Of a DNA stretch of 64,000 nucleotides, positions 56,996-64,000 are shown piece after piece. Position numbers and translations under genes: made by a program. Origin of the DNA: CAYRFF01 sp964436125 (lineage in GTDB: Bacteria; Bacteroidota; Bacteroidia; Chitinophagales; Saprospiraceae); assembly GCA_964436125.1 (NCBI GenBank), contig CAYTBT010000002.1, positions 84,591-148,590 on the forward strand. The letters are read 5' to 3'. Numbering within the stretch: the stretch's first letter is position 1; each line of letters opens with the position of its first letter. The notes beneath the pieces are model-generated. The model saw nothing but the letters and a program-made list of their open reading frames with translations. It did not search any database and had not been told where the DNA came from.

Positions 56996-59680
56996 TCAAA
57001 AATAAAAAGCTACTCCTCCCAATACATGGAAAGGGATAAGATGAAGAATTCTTGAGCTTACCACCTGGTCAGATATAAATTCTGTTGCCGTTTCTCTTCT
57101 ATTCAATAAATTGAATGCGCTTATGTAAAAAGATAAGTCACTTTTATTCTTTAATTCCCAATTGTACTCAAGTTCTATTTCCATTGCAGGGAGGATACTG
57201 TTGAATCTATAAATATCATTATATAAACCGGAAAAGGATAGCTCTGTGCTAAACTCTCCAATAGTCGTAGTGATACTGATAGCCGTTGACAATAGATCAG
57301 AATTTAAGTACTTTCTTCCATTATAATAATTCCTATGTAAGTACGATAGTTTTACTTCATATAGTAAATACTTGCCGGTTTTAAATTCCAACTGTGAACG
57401 AAGGCTATAATCTTGAATACGATTTAAGTAACTATCCCCATTAATAGTATTATTGAAGGAATAACTCGTAAAAGAAGGTTTTACTATCATTATTGTCTTC
57501 AATCTACTGATAAATTTCTTCAACCTGAGATTAATGGAGTAACTCTTATACCGCGATGCTTGAGGTGTTGAGATTATCAAATTATCTTTAAAATTATACG
57601 AGCGTTTCATTACTTCCGCATAAGGGGTAATCTCAAGCTCAAGATATGCATCCAGATTATGAAGAATATTCATATAATTAACTCTTCCCCCAATGTCCAA
57701 CTTTCTATATGGAGAATTGATTATTGAATATTCAGCAATGGAGTTGAAAGAATTATAATAATAAAGATGGTTCATCTCTTGAGCTGTCGGTGTGCTGGTA
57801 TTAAAGGATGCACTAGTAGTCAGAGACCATTGATAATTCAACTTGTACTTATATCTGAAGTATCCATCTGTAGGAAAAAAGATTGAATTAATCTCTGAGG
57901 CATCTATAAACTTGATGGATTGCTGTACTAAATATAGCAGTTCACTCGAAGGATTAAACTCTATATTCTGCCTTAATTTAATTCCTACTTCTGTAAGCTT
58001 GTATGTGTTTTCTTGGCTATAAATTTCTGAATTTGAGCCGGATTCTGACCTGATCTCGTATATATACTTATTATGATTAACTAAAGCTGATATAATTGAC
58101 GTTGACTTCTCTGTGTTTCTCAAGAAAGAAGACTTTGCCTTAATATTGAATGATTCACTAGAAGAAAGTTGCTTAAGTAAATGGGAGTACCGATCTATGG
58201 TAAACATGGGAAAATAAATTAAATTACTATCCATTATTGCAGTATAGGTTGACCGATATGCTGAATTATGAAATGAAATCGAGTTTTGCATCACCCATTG
58301 TGAATTCACAAGGAAGGTATGTTCAATTGCAGCACTGTATTTATGTGTGGGGCTGTATCGTTTTTCATCAATTAAATTAAAGCTTTCTTGCTCTGAAACA
58401 GATTTTACGGCAGATTTGACCGGATTTAGTGTCGCATTAAAATAAACAAAAATGTTGTTTCGTAATTTCTTATCATAATATTGAATTTCAGTTGATACAT
58501 CTATGTTTTTATGATGGGCATTGATTTGATTTTGATAATTAAAGTCATACAATGAATCATTCAGGATATAATCCTTTAAAATTTTAAAATCTTGATTAAA
58601 CTTATATTGATAGTGTGATAAATGCGTTTTTAATGATAAGTTTTTTCTCAATTTTATCACATTATGCGCTTGAACACTATATTTTTTGCTATCATCTACC
58701 ATTGTTAAATTCACTCCTGCGGGATTTAAAATTGGTTTCTGAACCGGAAAGAAATTATCTGAGTCATATTTTCTATATGACTTAAATCCTTCAACTTTAT
58801 GAGAAATAACAGGATTAGAAATTGTAGGATGATTGCCGGCTTCCTCTATAATCATTGATTTAATAACTGGATGTAATTGAAGCACTGATCCTTCAAGAGT
58901 ACCGATATTCTGATCGCTACGACCATAGGCAATAATGGCATGTCCTGATAATGATATCTTGTAATTGTCATGGGTAACTAGGTTTAATGCTCGGACATCA
59001 TTCCGATAAAATTTACCCATTACTGGATTATCGTTATAATTATTAATTATTGAAACCTCTTTCACAATCCGGTTATCCATAGCTTCAATCGGTTCTGCAT
59101 AAGTCCTACCGAAAAGGTCATCTCCATCTATAAGAACACGCTGAATCACCTTATTTTGATAGTAAAGGATACCATTATCTTTGACAGTTATTCCTGGAAT
59201 ATTCTTCAATAATTCAACTACAGATCGTTCAGAAGTATCGCGATAGTAGCCAGCGTCATACGTAATTGTATCGCCACTTCTATAAACCGGCACCTTATTT
59301 CTGACAGAAATAACTTCTTTTAATTGAATTGCAGAAGCAGTATAAAACAGCTCTATTGTGTCGCTTTCTATTTTATTAAAAAAATACTTTTTTAATCTGT
59401 TTCCCAATTTACTTAACTGTACTTCAAGATTTTCACCTTTGTAATCGAAATAAAACTCCCCCTGATTATCTGTAGTTGATAAGCATATTATCTCTCCATT
59501 CTCTTTATTCTTAACGATAACGAATACACTAGATAGAGGCATTTTACTTATGGAATCTATAACAACGCCTGTAATTTTGACTACTGTATCTTGATTCAAC
59601 TCTTGGGAATAAACTATCTGGCAGTTGAAACAAAAGATACATATTATGGAACATAGTGATAAACCGAATAATTTCTTCAT
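56996..59680 (-). CDS. outer-membrane TonB-receptor-like barrel with regulatory domain
   Basis: An 894-residue protein started at MKKLFGLSLC (signal peptide to about residue 25). Residues about 35-110 are a carboxypeptidase-regulatory-like fold (VVKITGVVIDSISKMPLSSVFVIV). Residues about 130-240 form a plug-like domain (RSVVELLKNIPGITVKDNGILYYQ, RVLIDGDDLFG). The rest is a long beta-barrel ending GGVAFYF. No TonB box is evident. It is the last gene of the peptide-GLPGLI-barrel cluster, and its AT-rich codons differ from hemW and trhO. Probably receptor or exporter for a peptide. Confidence 0.85.
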   Translation of the reverse strand: MKKLFGLSLCSIICIFCFNCQIVYSQELNQDTVVKITGVVIDSISKMPLSSVFVIVKNKENGEIICLSTTDNQGEFYFDYKGENLEVQLSKLGNRLKKYFFNKIESDTIELFYTASAIQLKEVISVRNKVPVYRSGDTITYDAGYYRDTSERSVVELLKNIPGITVKDNGILYYQNKVIQRVLIDGDDLFGRTYAEPIEAMDNRIVKEVSIINNYNDNPVMGKFYRNDVRALNLVTHDNYKISLSGHAIIAYGRSDQNIGTLEGSVLQLHPVIKSMIIEEAGNHPTISNPVISHKVEGFKSYRKYDSDNFFPVQKPILNPAGVNLTMVDDSKKYSVQAHNVIKLRKNLSLKTHLSHYQYKFNQDFKILKDYILNDSLYDFNYQNQINAHHKNIDVSTEIQYYDKKLRNNIFVYFNATLNPVKSAVKSVSEQESFNLIDEKRYSPTHKYSAAIEHTFLVNSQWVMQNSISFHNSAYRSTYTAIMDSNLIYFPMFTIDRYSHLLKQLSSSESFNIKAKSSFLRNTEKSTSIISALVNHNKYIYEIRSESGSNSEIYSQENTYKLTEVGIKLRQNIEFNPSSELLYLVQQSIKFIDASEINSIFFPTDGYFRYKYKLNYQWSLTTSASFNTSTPTAQEMNHLYYYNSFNSIAEYSIINSPYRKLDIGGRVNYMNILHNLDAYLELEITPYAEVMKRSYNFKDNLIISTPQASRYKSYSINLRLKKFISRLKTIMIVKPSFTSYSFNNTINGDSYLNRIQDYSLRSQLEFKTGKYLLYEVKLSYLHRNYYNGRKYLNSDLLSTAISITTTIGEFSTELSFSGLYNDIYRFNSILPAMEIELEYNWELKNKSDLSFYISAFNLLNRRETATEFISDQVVSSRILHLIPFHVLGGVAFYF

Positions 59681-59794
59681 TACACATGAGATGTCATACA
59701 TTTTGCTTGCACCACCATTTAACTATACCGCCATATCTCTTGAATTATTATTCGGCATAGCTGATTTTCACGACATATTTTCTATTAACCGAGT

Positions 59795-60586
59795 TCAATC
59801 TTGTTGATGTCTATGTTTATAATACCTACAGAATATATCGTATTTTCCCGCCTTTTCAATCGGTCCACTTTTTAGATGTATTTTGTATGCAAATTCTAGA
59901 AATTTCGGGTCCATATAATTCTGATCAAATTCATCAAACATTAGTTTTACATATTTATGCCAGTCAACTTTGACTCCATCTACTGGTGGACTGAGTATTT
60001 TTCCGTAATCGGCACTTAACTCTTCAATGCTCACAAGATTTATCCTTACTTCCTTATCTGTAGAGAATAATTTTACAATTATGCCTGGTAATCCCTGAAA
60101 TCTTATAGGTCCGAATGGAAAAGGGAATCTAGGTGCGTACCAAGCTACATAATCTCGCCCTGCATAATGCCCGGTCGCCTTTAAACATTGAATTCCATTT
60201 ACTACCTTTTCTATTTTTAATAACTCCCACTCCATATTAATCAATGAATCGGTAATTATAAATGATTTATGCCTCGGAGATTCTTTAAATATCTGAATCC
60301 CTTTTTCAATATCTGTAAAAACCGCATCTTGCTCTTTATCCGGTGTTGAAACTACAATACCTTGTCCATGATTATCTATATTATTCACTAGTGGATTCAC
60401 TTCTTCTTTCTGTGGAAATACATGCAATGATTGGGTCTTGTTAAAATAAAGATAAGATACACCTTGATAGACTGGAGCAACTCTAGGCGTCCTTTCGTAA
60501 TTATATATTACCTTAAAATCTGCCTTCTGTGCATTGACTCCATAGATTATCAAACTTCCAAAAAATAATAAAATATATTTTGCCAT
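59795..60586 (-). CDS. GLPGLI-family protein
   Basis: A 263-residue exported protein (signal peptide MAKYILLFFGSLIIYGVNA). The family motif appears as GLPGII at residues 165-170 within FGPIRFQGLPGIIVKLFS, preceded by YVAWYAPRFPFPFGP. GLPGLI proteins occur in Bacteroidota, often in multiple copies near TonB-dependent receptors, and their function is not known. Here it sits between a Cys-rich peptide gene and a TonB-like barrel on the same strand, so I infer a periplasmic or envelope partner of those two. Confidence 0.9.
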   Translation of the reverse strand: MAKYILLFFGSLIIYGVNAQKADFKVIYNYERTPRVAPVYQGVSYLYFNKTQSLHVFPQKEEVNPLVNNIDNHGQGIVVSTPDKEQDAVFTDIEKGIQIFKESPRHKSFIITDSLINMEWELLKIEKVVNGIQCLKATGHYAGRDYVAWYAPRFPFPFGPIRFQGLPGIIVKLFSTDKEVRINLVSIEELSADYGKILSPPVDGVKVDWHKYVKLMFDEFDQNYMDPKFLEFAYKIHLKSGPIEKAGKYDIFCRYYKHRHQQD

Positions 60587-60591
60587 ATTAT

Positions 60592-60599
60592 CAAATTTA
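60592..60599 (-). promoter_or_regulatory. -7-like box at the terminator/GLPGLI junction
   Basis: TAAATTTG on the minus strand matches TAnnTTTG but ends only 5 nt before the GLPGLI ATG, and no -33 element is at proper spacing. If used, the transcript would be leaderless. Confidence 0.25.
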
Positions 60600-60629
60600 A
60601 AAGGAGCGAGCAGGGCAAGTACTCGCTCC
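60593..60629 (-). terminator. intrinsic terminator between peptide and GLPGLI genes
   Basis: A perfect 8-bp GC-rich stem (GGAGCGAG/CTCGCTCC on the minus strand, 60629-60622 with 60610-60603) with an 11-nt loop is followed directly by TTTTAAATTT. It lies 24 bp after the peptide stop and 16 bp before the GLPGLI ATG. It would end most transcripts after the peptide, leaving GLPGLI and the barrel at lower expression. Confidence 0.7.
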
Positions 60630-60652
60630 GTGTTTATTGTCCATTGTTCAAC

Positions 60653-60922
60653 TTAAACTCTGTCTGGATCTTCTCCTGCATCAGGACAAAAGTTTTCGTA
60701 ATTTTTATCACACATACAAGAATACAATTTTGCTCTAGCCTCATCACAGGTTTCTCCTTCAGACCAGCATATAGGTCTACCTTTCGAATCAGTACTAAAC
60801 ATGGCGCATCCTGGAACCATACTTTTTCCTATAACACCTTGTTTAAAATAATTTGCCTCAGTTTCACTACTTACAGGTGACTCAATACCCAATATACTCA
60901 ATCCCAAGATTGTGAATACCAA
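60653..60922 (-). CDS. secreted six-cysteine small peptide precursor
   Basis: Small exported peptide of 89 residues as called from a TTG start (MVFTILGLSILGIES). Six cysteines (residues 39, 52, 59, 69, 71, 79) lie in the mature part, with Cys-Met-Cys and Glu/Asp-rich ends, suggesting disulfide bonding outside the cytoplasm. Upstream in frame are ATG-ATG-TAG-GTT-AAA (60943-60929). Replacing TAG by a sense codon would give a leader starting MMxVKSILVFTILGLSILG, an excellent signal peptide, so the natural start is probably 60943 and the TAG is a recent mutation, suppressed codon or error. First gene of the module. Confidence 0.6.
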   Translation of the reverse strand: MVFTILGLSILGIESPVSSETEANYFKQGVIGKSMVPGCAMFSTDSKGRPICWSEGETCDEARAKLYSCMCDKNYENFCPDAGEDPDRV

Positions 60923-60934
60923 TATCGATTTAAC

Positions 60935-60937
60935 CTA
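60935..60937 (-). other. in-frame amber codon at position 3 of peptide leader
   Basis: TAG immediately after ATG ATG (60943-60938) and before GTT AAA TCG ATA TTG. It blocks translation from the natural-looking start. Confidence 0.7.
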
Positions 60938-60970
60938 CATCATAATTAAAATATTTTTATTAACAATGCA

Positions 60971-60998
60971 CAATTCTACGAAAGAAAGAAAGAAAGAA
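60971..60998 (-). promoter_or_regulatory. peptide promoter -7 box with GAAA tetranucleotide repeat
   Basis: TAGAATTG (60978-60971, minus strand), one base from TAnnTTTG, is preceded by four and three-quarter copies of TTTC (GAAA on the plus strand, 60980-60998). These occupy the -33/-7 spacer or -33 zone. Gain or loss of a unit would alter spacing. Confidence 0.45.
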
Positions 60999-61059
60999 GA
61001 GCTATTTATAAAAAATGACATTTCTATGACAAAATGTAATCCCCAATAACATTCACAAT

Positions 61060-62109
61060 CTACTCCGGCAATTTCAGGTGCTCATCCTTGTTCAAGGCAT
61101 TGTAACGACCTTTCCCGGACTCCGTACCGTTAAACTTGACAACTTTCCGCCATTTCCGTTGATCTTCCTCGGCTAATTCATTGAACTCGGCACATTTCAC
61201 CGAGCAGCAATCGTGGTATTTCTCCGCACATTCATCGCACTGGATAAAGAGGATATGGCAAGCGTCATTGGAGCAATTTTTATGCGTATCACAAGGCTTT
61301 CCGCACTGATGACAACGCGCAATCACATCCTCCGAAATCCGCTCACCGAGCCGTTCATCAAAGACAAAATTCTTCCCGACAAATTTATTCTCAAGACCTT
61401 CTTCCTCACACTGCCGCGCATACTCAATAATCCCGCCATCGACCATATACACATCCTTAAAACCACGATGCTTATAATAGGCACTCGCCTTCTCACAGCG
61501 GATTCCGCCCGTGCAATACATGATAATCGGCTCATCTTTCTTATCCTCGAGCATATCCTCGACGAGCGGTAAGGCCTCACGGAAGGTCTCCACATCCGGC
61601 AGCACCGCATCTTCAAAGTGTCCGACTTCCCACTCATAATGGTTTCGCATATCGACGAATGTCGCGTGTTCTTTATCGACTTTCTCGTTTACCTCTTTTG
61701 CACTCAGGTGTTTTCCCCTCTGACTTACGTCAAATGTCACATCGTCCAGTCCGTCTGCCACAATCTTCTGTCGTACCTTCACATTCAACTTGAAGAAGGA
61801 TTTTCCGTCGTCTTCTATGGCCACATTCAGTCTATTTCCTTCCAAAAACAGGATTTCCTTGCCCAGATCGACCTTAAAGTCCTCCCAGTTTTCCGCCGGA
61901 ACGGAAATCTGTGCATTAATTCCTTCTGTGGCAACATACACACGACCGAGAACGCCCCGCTGATTGAGGTATTGATAAAAATGATCGCGGAAAAGTTGCG
62001 GATTGGGTAAATGATAGTACTTATAAAATGAAAGTGTGATGCGTTCCTCATCAGACTGCATCATCCTCTGCTTGAGTTCTTCGCGGTTGACGCGATTGTA
62101 TAATTGCAT
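61060..62109 (-). CDS. trhO: tRNA uridine(34) hydroxylase TrhO
   Basis: A 349-residue protein started at MQLYNRVNREELKQ; an 18-residue in-frame extension is dropped because TrhO family proteins begin near here. An N-terminal ferredoxin-like domain, then a rhodanese domain with the catalytic Cys199 in MYCTGGIRCEK, then a Cys-rich tail (CHQCGKPCDTHKNC...CDECAEKYHDCC) typical of bacterial YceA/TrhO. TrhO introduces 5-hydroxyuridine at wobble U34, an O2-dependent step towards mo5U/cmo5U. Single gene. Confidence 0.93.
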   Translation of the reverse strand: MQLYNRVNREELKQRMMQSDEERITLSFYKYYHLPNPQLFRDHFYQYLNQRGVLGRVYVATEGINAQISVPAENWEDFKVDLGKEILFLEGNRLNVAIEDDGKSFFKLNVKVRQKIVADGLDDVTFDVSQRGKHLSAKEVNEKVDKEHATFVDMRNHYEWEVGHFEDAVLPDVETFREALPLVEDMLEDKKDEPIIMYCTGGIRCEKASAYYKHRGFKDVYMVDGGIIEYARQCEEEGLENKFVGKNFVFDERLGERISEDVIARCHQCGKPCDTHKNCSNDACHILFIQCDECAEKYHDCCSVKCAEFNELAEEDQRKWRKVVKFNGTESGKGRYNALNKDEHLKLPE

Positions 62110-62283
62110 GATGTAATTGTTTTGGTTAAATACGATACAAGTTGCAGGCTTGCCGGCAACCAAAATTTCAATACAAAGGTAAGAAAAATAAGGAATACAT
62201 GAAGGAAATAAATAGACAAAGACTTACTTCTACTGAAACCATTCAGTACGGCACAGGTTGAGAAAAGTTGAAATAGCTGTTAA

Positions 62284-63534
62284 TTATAAAATAAAATTAT
62301 CTTGTATTGATTGAATAACTTTATCAGGAAGCCGCTGCTCTTTACATAATGAAGGAAAATCGTCGGTAATTTCTATTATGTCCTTCACAATCCTACGCGC
62401 ATTTTTTATTGTATATGTATCGGCAACCTGAAGAATATCAGTGATATTGATATCCGAACGTTTCCCATTTATCGATAATGCTCTGTTTACTCTCGTAAAG
62501 TTCAAGAGCGGGTCAAATGGAAATGTAAGGTCATAAGCAGGGGCGAGATTCCATGAATCGCCGTCATCATTAAATATAAAAGTAAAATTTTTGAGATGAT
62601 CATCGGTATTGGCAAATACAACATTGAAAACCATCCGCTTAAAAAGCTTCTGTAAATCTTTCTGTGGTAAATTTAAGTCGATAGATAGCTTAAATAGATT
62701 CTCATAAGAAGAAACCTCCGGATTCTTAAAATCCCATCCGGTCAATCCGGATGCAGTAAGAATATGTTTTTTCTTGCCATTCTGCCTGTCAAAGCGTAGT
62801 GTAGCAAAATGCTTATCATCAATTAGCTTGGAGGGCATCATATCAATACCGGCTTTCGTTGCCATTTTATAATATATGTATTCGACTTTTTCTCTGGAAT
62901 ACCTGTCTGAGTCGATTGACAACTTTATCAGGTAATGAAAGTACTTTTCTGATGTTTCAATATCTCCGGGAATCAATTGTCCGGTTTCTTTATGCTCTGA
63001 AACTAATATTTTTGGACGTACTCCGCCGGCAGATGTTCCGATTTTAAAGATATTGTATAAAGCATCCTCGTTAAGGCTAGTTTCTGTGACGCTTCTTTTT
63101 AGGTTTAAAACTTTTCTCGCAATATCAGCCATTTCATCCAGATTAATTCTGATATTGGAAGGGAGATTTTTTGCAGGTCGATACTCCAGTGCCCCCATTC
63201 CACGATTAGAGACATAAGTTAATTGTTCAAGAGGGCTGATTTTTTTCTCATCCTTGTGGTGGCGTTCTATCCATTCCTTAAAAATGATATTCCCGAATGT
63301 ATCCGGCAGGGAATCTGCGATCATAGGAGGAAGCCCTCTGAATGTTTCGCCTTCATATCTGTTGAATACTTGTACTACATCTGTTTTTCTGAAGATATAT
63401 GGAAAAAGATGAAGGAAATTGCCTTCTTTCAAGAAATCGGGATGATATTGAAATGAGGATTTCTTTTCATTATTGTCATATCCCAGCCGACCTATTTCCC
63501 GACCACTGTAAATTACTTTGATAATCTGTTCCAT
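62284..63534 (-). CDS. hipA: HipA-type serine/threonine kinase toxin
   Basis: A 416-residue full-length HipA. The ATP loop region is GTSAGGVRPK (166-175), the catalytic motif NTDDHLKN (309-316) carries the general-base Asp, and the Mg-binding Asp335 is in APAYDLTF. An N-terminal HipA domain (FRGLPPMIADSLPDTFG) precedes it. Known HipA kinases phosphorylate GltX or other tRNA synthetases, halting translation and favouring persistence; the target here is not known. It is 2 bp downstream of hipB, so it is co-expressed with the antitoxin. Confidence 0.93.
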   Translation of the reverse strand: MEQIIKVIYSGREIGRLGYDNNEKKSSFQYHPDFLKEGNFLHLFPYIFRKTDVVQVFNRYEGETFRGLPPMIADSLPDTFGNIIFKEWIERHHKDEKKISPLEQLTYVSNRGMGALEYRPAKNLPSNIRINLDEMADIARKVLNLKRSVTETSLNEDALYNIFKIGTSAGGVRPKILVSEHKETGQLIPGDIETSEKYFHYLIKLSIDSDRYSREKVEYIYYKMATKAGIDMMPSKLIDDKHFATLRFDRQNGKKKHILTASGLTGWDFKNPEVSSYENLFKLSIDLNLPQKDLQKLFKRMVFNVVFANTDDHLKNFTFIFNDDGDSWNLAPAYDLTFPFDPLLNFTRVNRALSINGKRSDINITDILQVADTYTIKNARRIVKDIIEITDDFPSLCKEQRLPDKVIQSIQDNFIL

Positions 63535-63536
63535 GG

Positions 63537-63794
63537 CTAGTAAAGTGATTGATAAGTATGTGTATTTTCTTTCACATAGTTATTTAAGTTTTCAAGCTCA
63601 CCGAAATGTCTGATAACTTTAAGAAGTGTATCGATCGTGAAATTCGCCCCTTTTTCGAGATTATGAATAGTCACCCGAGACAAGGCAAGCTTATCAGCAA
63701 GCTCTTCTTGACTTAATCCTTCATGCTTCCGCAAATTTTTGCACCAGGCTCCCAGATTTACTTTTACTTCCTTTATCGTAATTGAATCAAGCAT
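63537..63794 (-). CDS. hipB: HipB-type HTH antitoxin
   Basis: An 85-residue XRE-family DNA-binding protein. The helix-turn-helix is GLSQEELADKLALSRVTIHNLEKG (about 25-50). It is paired with hipA as antitoxin and autorepressor. The promoter region carries repeated AT-rich arms (63797-63812 and 63838-63852) flanking a -7 box. The N-terminal extension (ITIKEVKVNLGAW) is longer than in E. coli HipB. Confidence 0.9.
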   Translation of the reverse strand: MLDSITIKEVKVNLGAWCKNLRKHEGLSQEELADKLALSRVTIHNLEKGANFTIDTLLKVIRHFGELENLNNYVKENTHTYQSLY

Positions 63795-63796
63795 AA

Positions 63797-63852
63797 ATGT
63801 ATATTATATTATGCAAATATAGCTTATTTATCTTTTAATGTATAATATAATT
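63797..63852 (-). promoter_or_regulatory. hipBA promoter with repeated AT-rich operators
   Basis: On the minus strand TATATTTG at 63821-63814 fits the -7 consensus, giving a leader of about 15 nt. Two similar AT-rich elements starting ATGTATA (63797 and 63838) lie 41 bp apart, almost four helical turns, on either side of the -7 box. They are likely HipB sites, by analogy to autoregulated hipBA systems. Confidence 0.5.
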
Positions 63853-63872
63853 GACATTTAAAATGTTCTGAG

Positions 63873-63954
63873 GAAGTCGTAAAGTTGCGTAAAGTCGCAA
63901 AGTTGTAAAGTCGTAAAGCCGCAAAGTTGCTAAGTTGTAAAGTCGTAAAGTTGG
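63873..63954. repeat. short-period tandem repeat (GTCGTAAA-type)
   Basis: About ten imperfect copies of an 8-nt unit alternating GTCGTAAA, GTTGTAAA, GTCGCAAA and GTTGCTAA. Similar AGTCGTAAGT phrases occur at 27911-27940. A GAGGCGAA...TTCGCCTC hairpin follows before the window edge. Confidence 0.6.
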
Positions 63955-64000
63955 TAGAGTAGAGCGAGGCGAAAGAACAAATCCACTTCGCCTCACCCCC

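Noticed and set aside
60653..60922. Classifying the six-Cys peptide as a bacteriocin
   Set aside because: It lacks a GG leader and no peptidase-containing transporter or immunity gene is nearby; the leader resembles a Sec signal instead.
63873..63954. CRISPR-like array
   Set aside because: The repeat unit is about 8 nt with no spacers, and no cas genes are in the window.

Overview
The window is a chromosomal segment of a Bacteroidota bacterium of unresolved genus. The supporting signs are a GldB gliding-motility lipoprotein, two secreted proteins with Por-type (type IX secretion) C-terminal sorting domains, two SusC-like TonB-dependent receptors with carboxypeptidase-like N-terminal domains, a GLPGLI-family protein, a YpdA-type bacillithiol disulfide reductase, and promoters of the Bacteroidota form (-33 TTTG / -7 TAnnTTTG). 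Sampled housekeeping genes run at roughly 40-50% GC. No rRNA, CRISPR array, intact insertion sequence or prophage was seen.

Layout. 0-5 kb: an outer-membrane barrel, gldB, a PorT-like barrel overlapping nadC, and a sugar-lactone oxidase. 5-20 kb: mostly housekeeping genes, namely mnmG, an alkyltransferase-like protein directly behind pdxA, rsmA, a CBS-domain protein, a TRIC-like channel, dnaN, an M1 aminopeptidase lipoprotein, ypdA and a YifB/ComM ATPase. 20-27 kb: envelope and redox genes, namely an OmpA-type lipoprotein, a ZIP metal transporter behind a perfect 16-bp palindrome, a rhodanese/glutathione-peroxidase pair, a type IX cargo protein, a PASTA protein and DoxX. 27.7-29.4 kb: a gene desert packed with long hairpins and short repeats. 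29.4-43.4 kb: an M14 peptidase, fumarylacetoacetase, priA, a WlbB/WlbA pair for an acetylated amino-uronic sugar, an Omp85-like barrel and a large M12B-type secreted protease with a P-domain. 43.6-56.5 kb: a GNAT acetyltransferase, a TonB-dependent receptor plus a small membrane protein, MBL/rhodanese sulfur genes, tRNA-Pro, tRNA-Ser and tRNA-Cys, lgt, a DgkA-type kinase, a pyrD-unknown-AspA-like operon and hemW. 57-61 kb: an AT-rich island with a secreted six-cysteine peptide, a GLPGLI protein and a TonB-receptor-like barrel, all on the minus strand. 61-64 kb: trhO and a hipBA toxin-antitoxin pair, then a short-period tandem repeat at the window edge.

The most interesting locus is the 57-61 kb island. 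A small Cys-rich secreted peptide is followed by an intrinsic-terminator hairpin, then by a GLPGLI periplasmic protein and a dedicated outer-membrane barrel. The peptide's natural-looking leader begins ATG-ATG but is interrupted by an in-frame amber codon, and a GAAA tetranucleotide repeat lies in its promoter region. This could be a peptide export, sensing or uptake module whose expression is switched or attenuated; that function is inference. Secondary signals are a family of dispersed hairpin-linked repeats across the window and a DtxR/MntR-like operator at the ZIP promoter.
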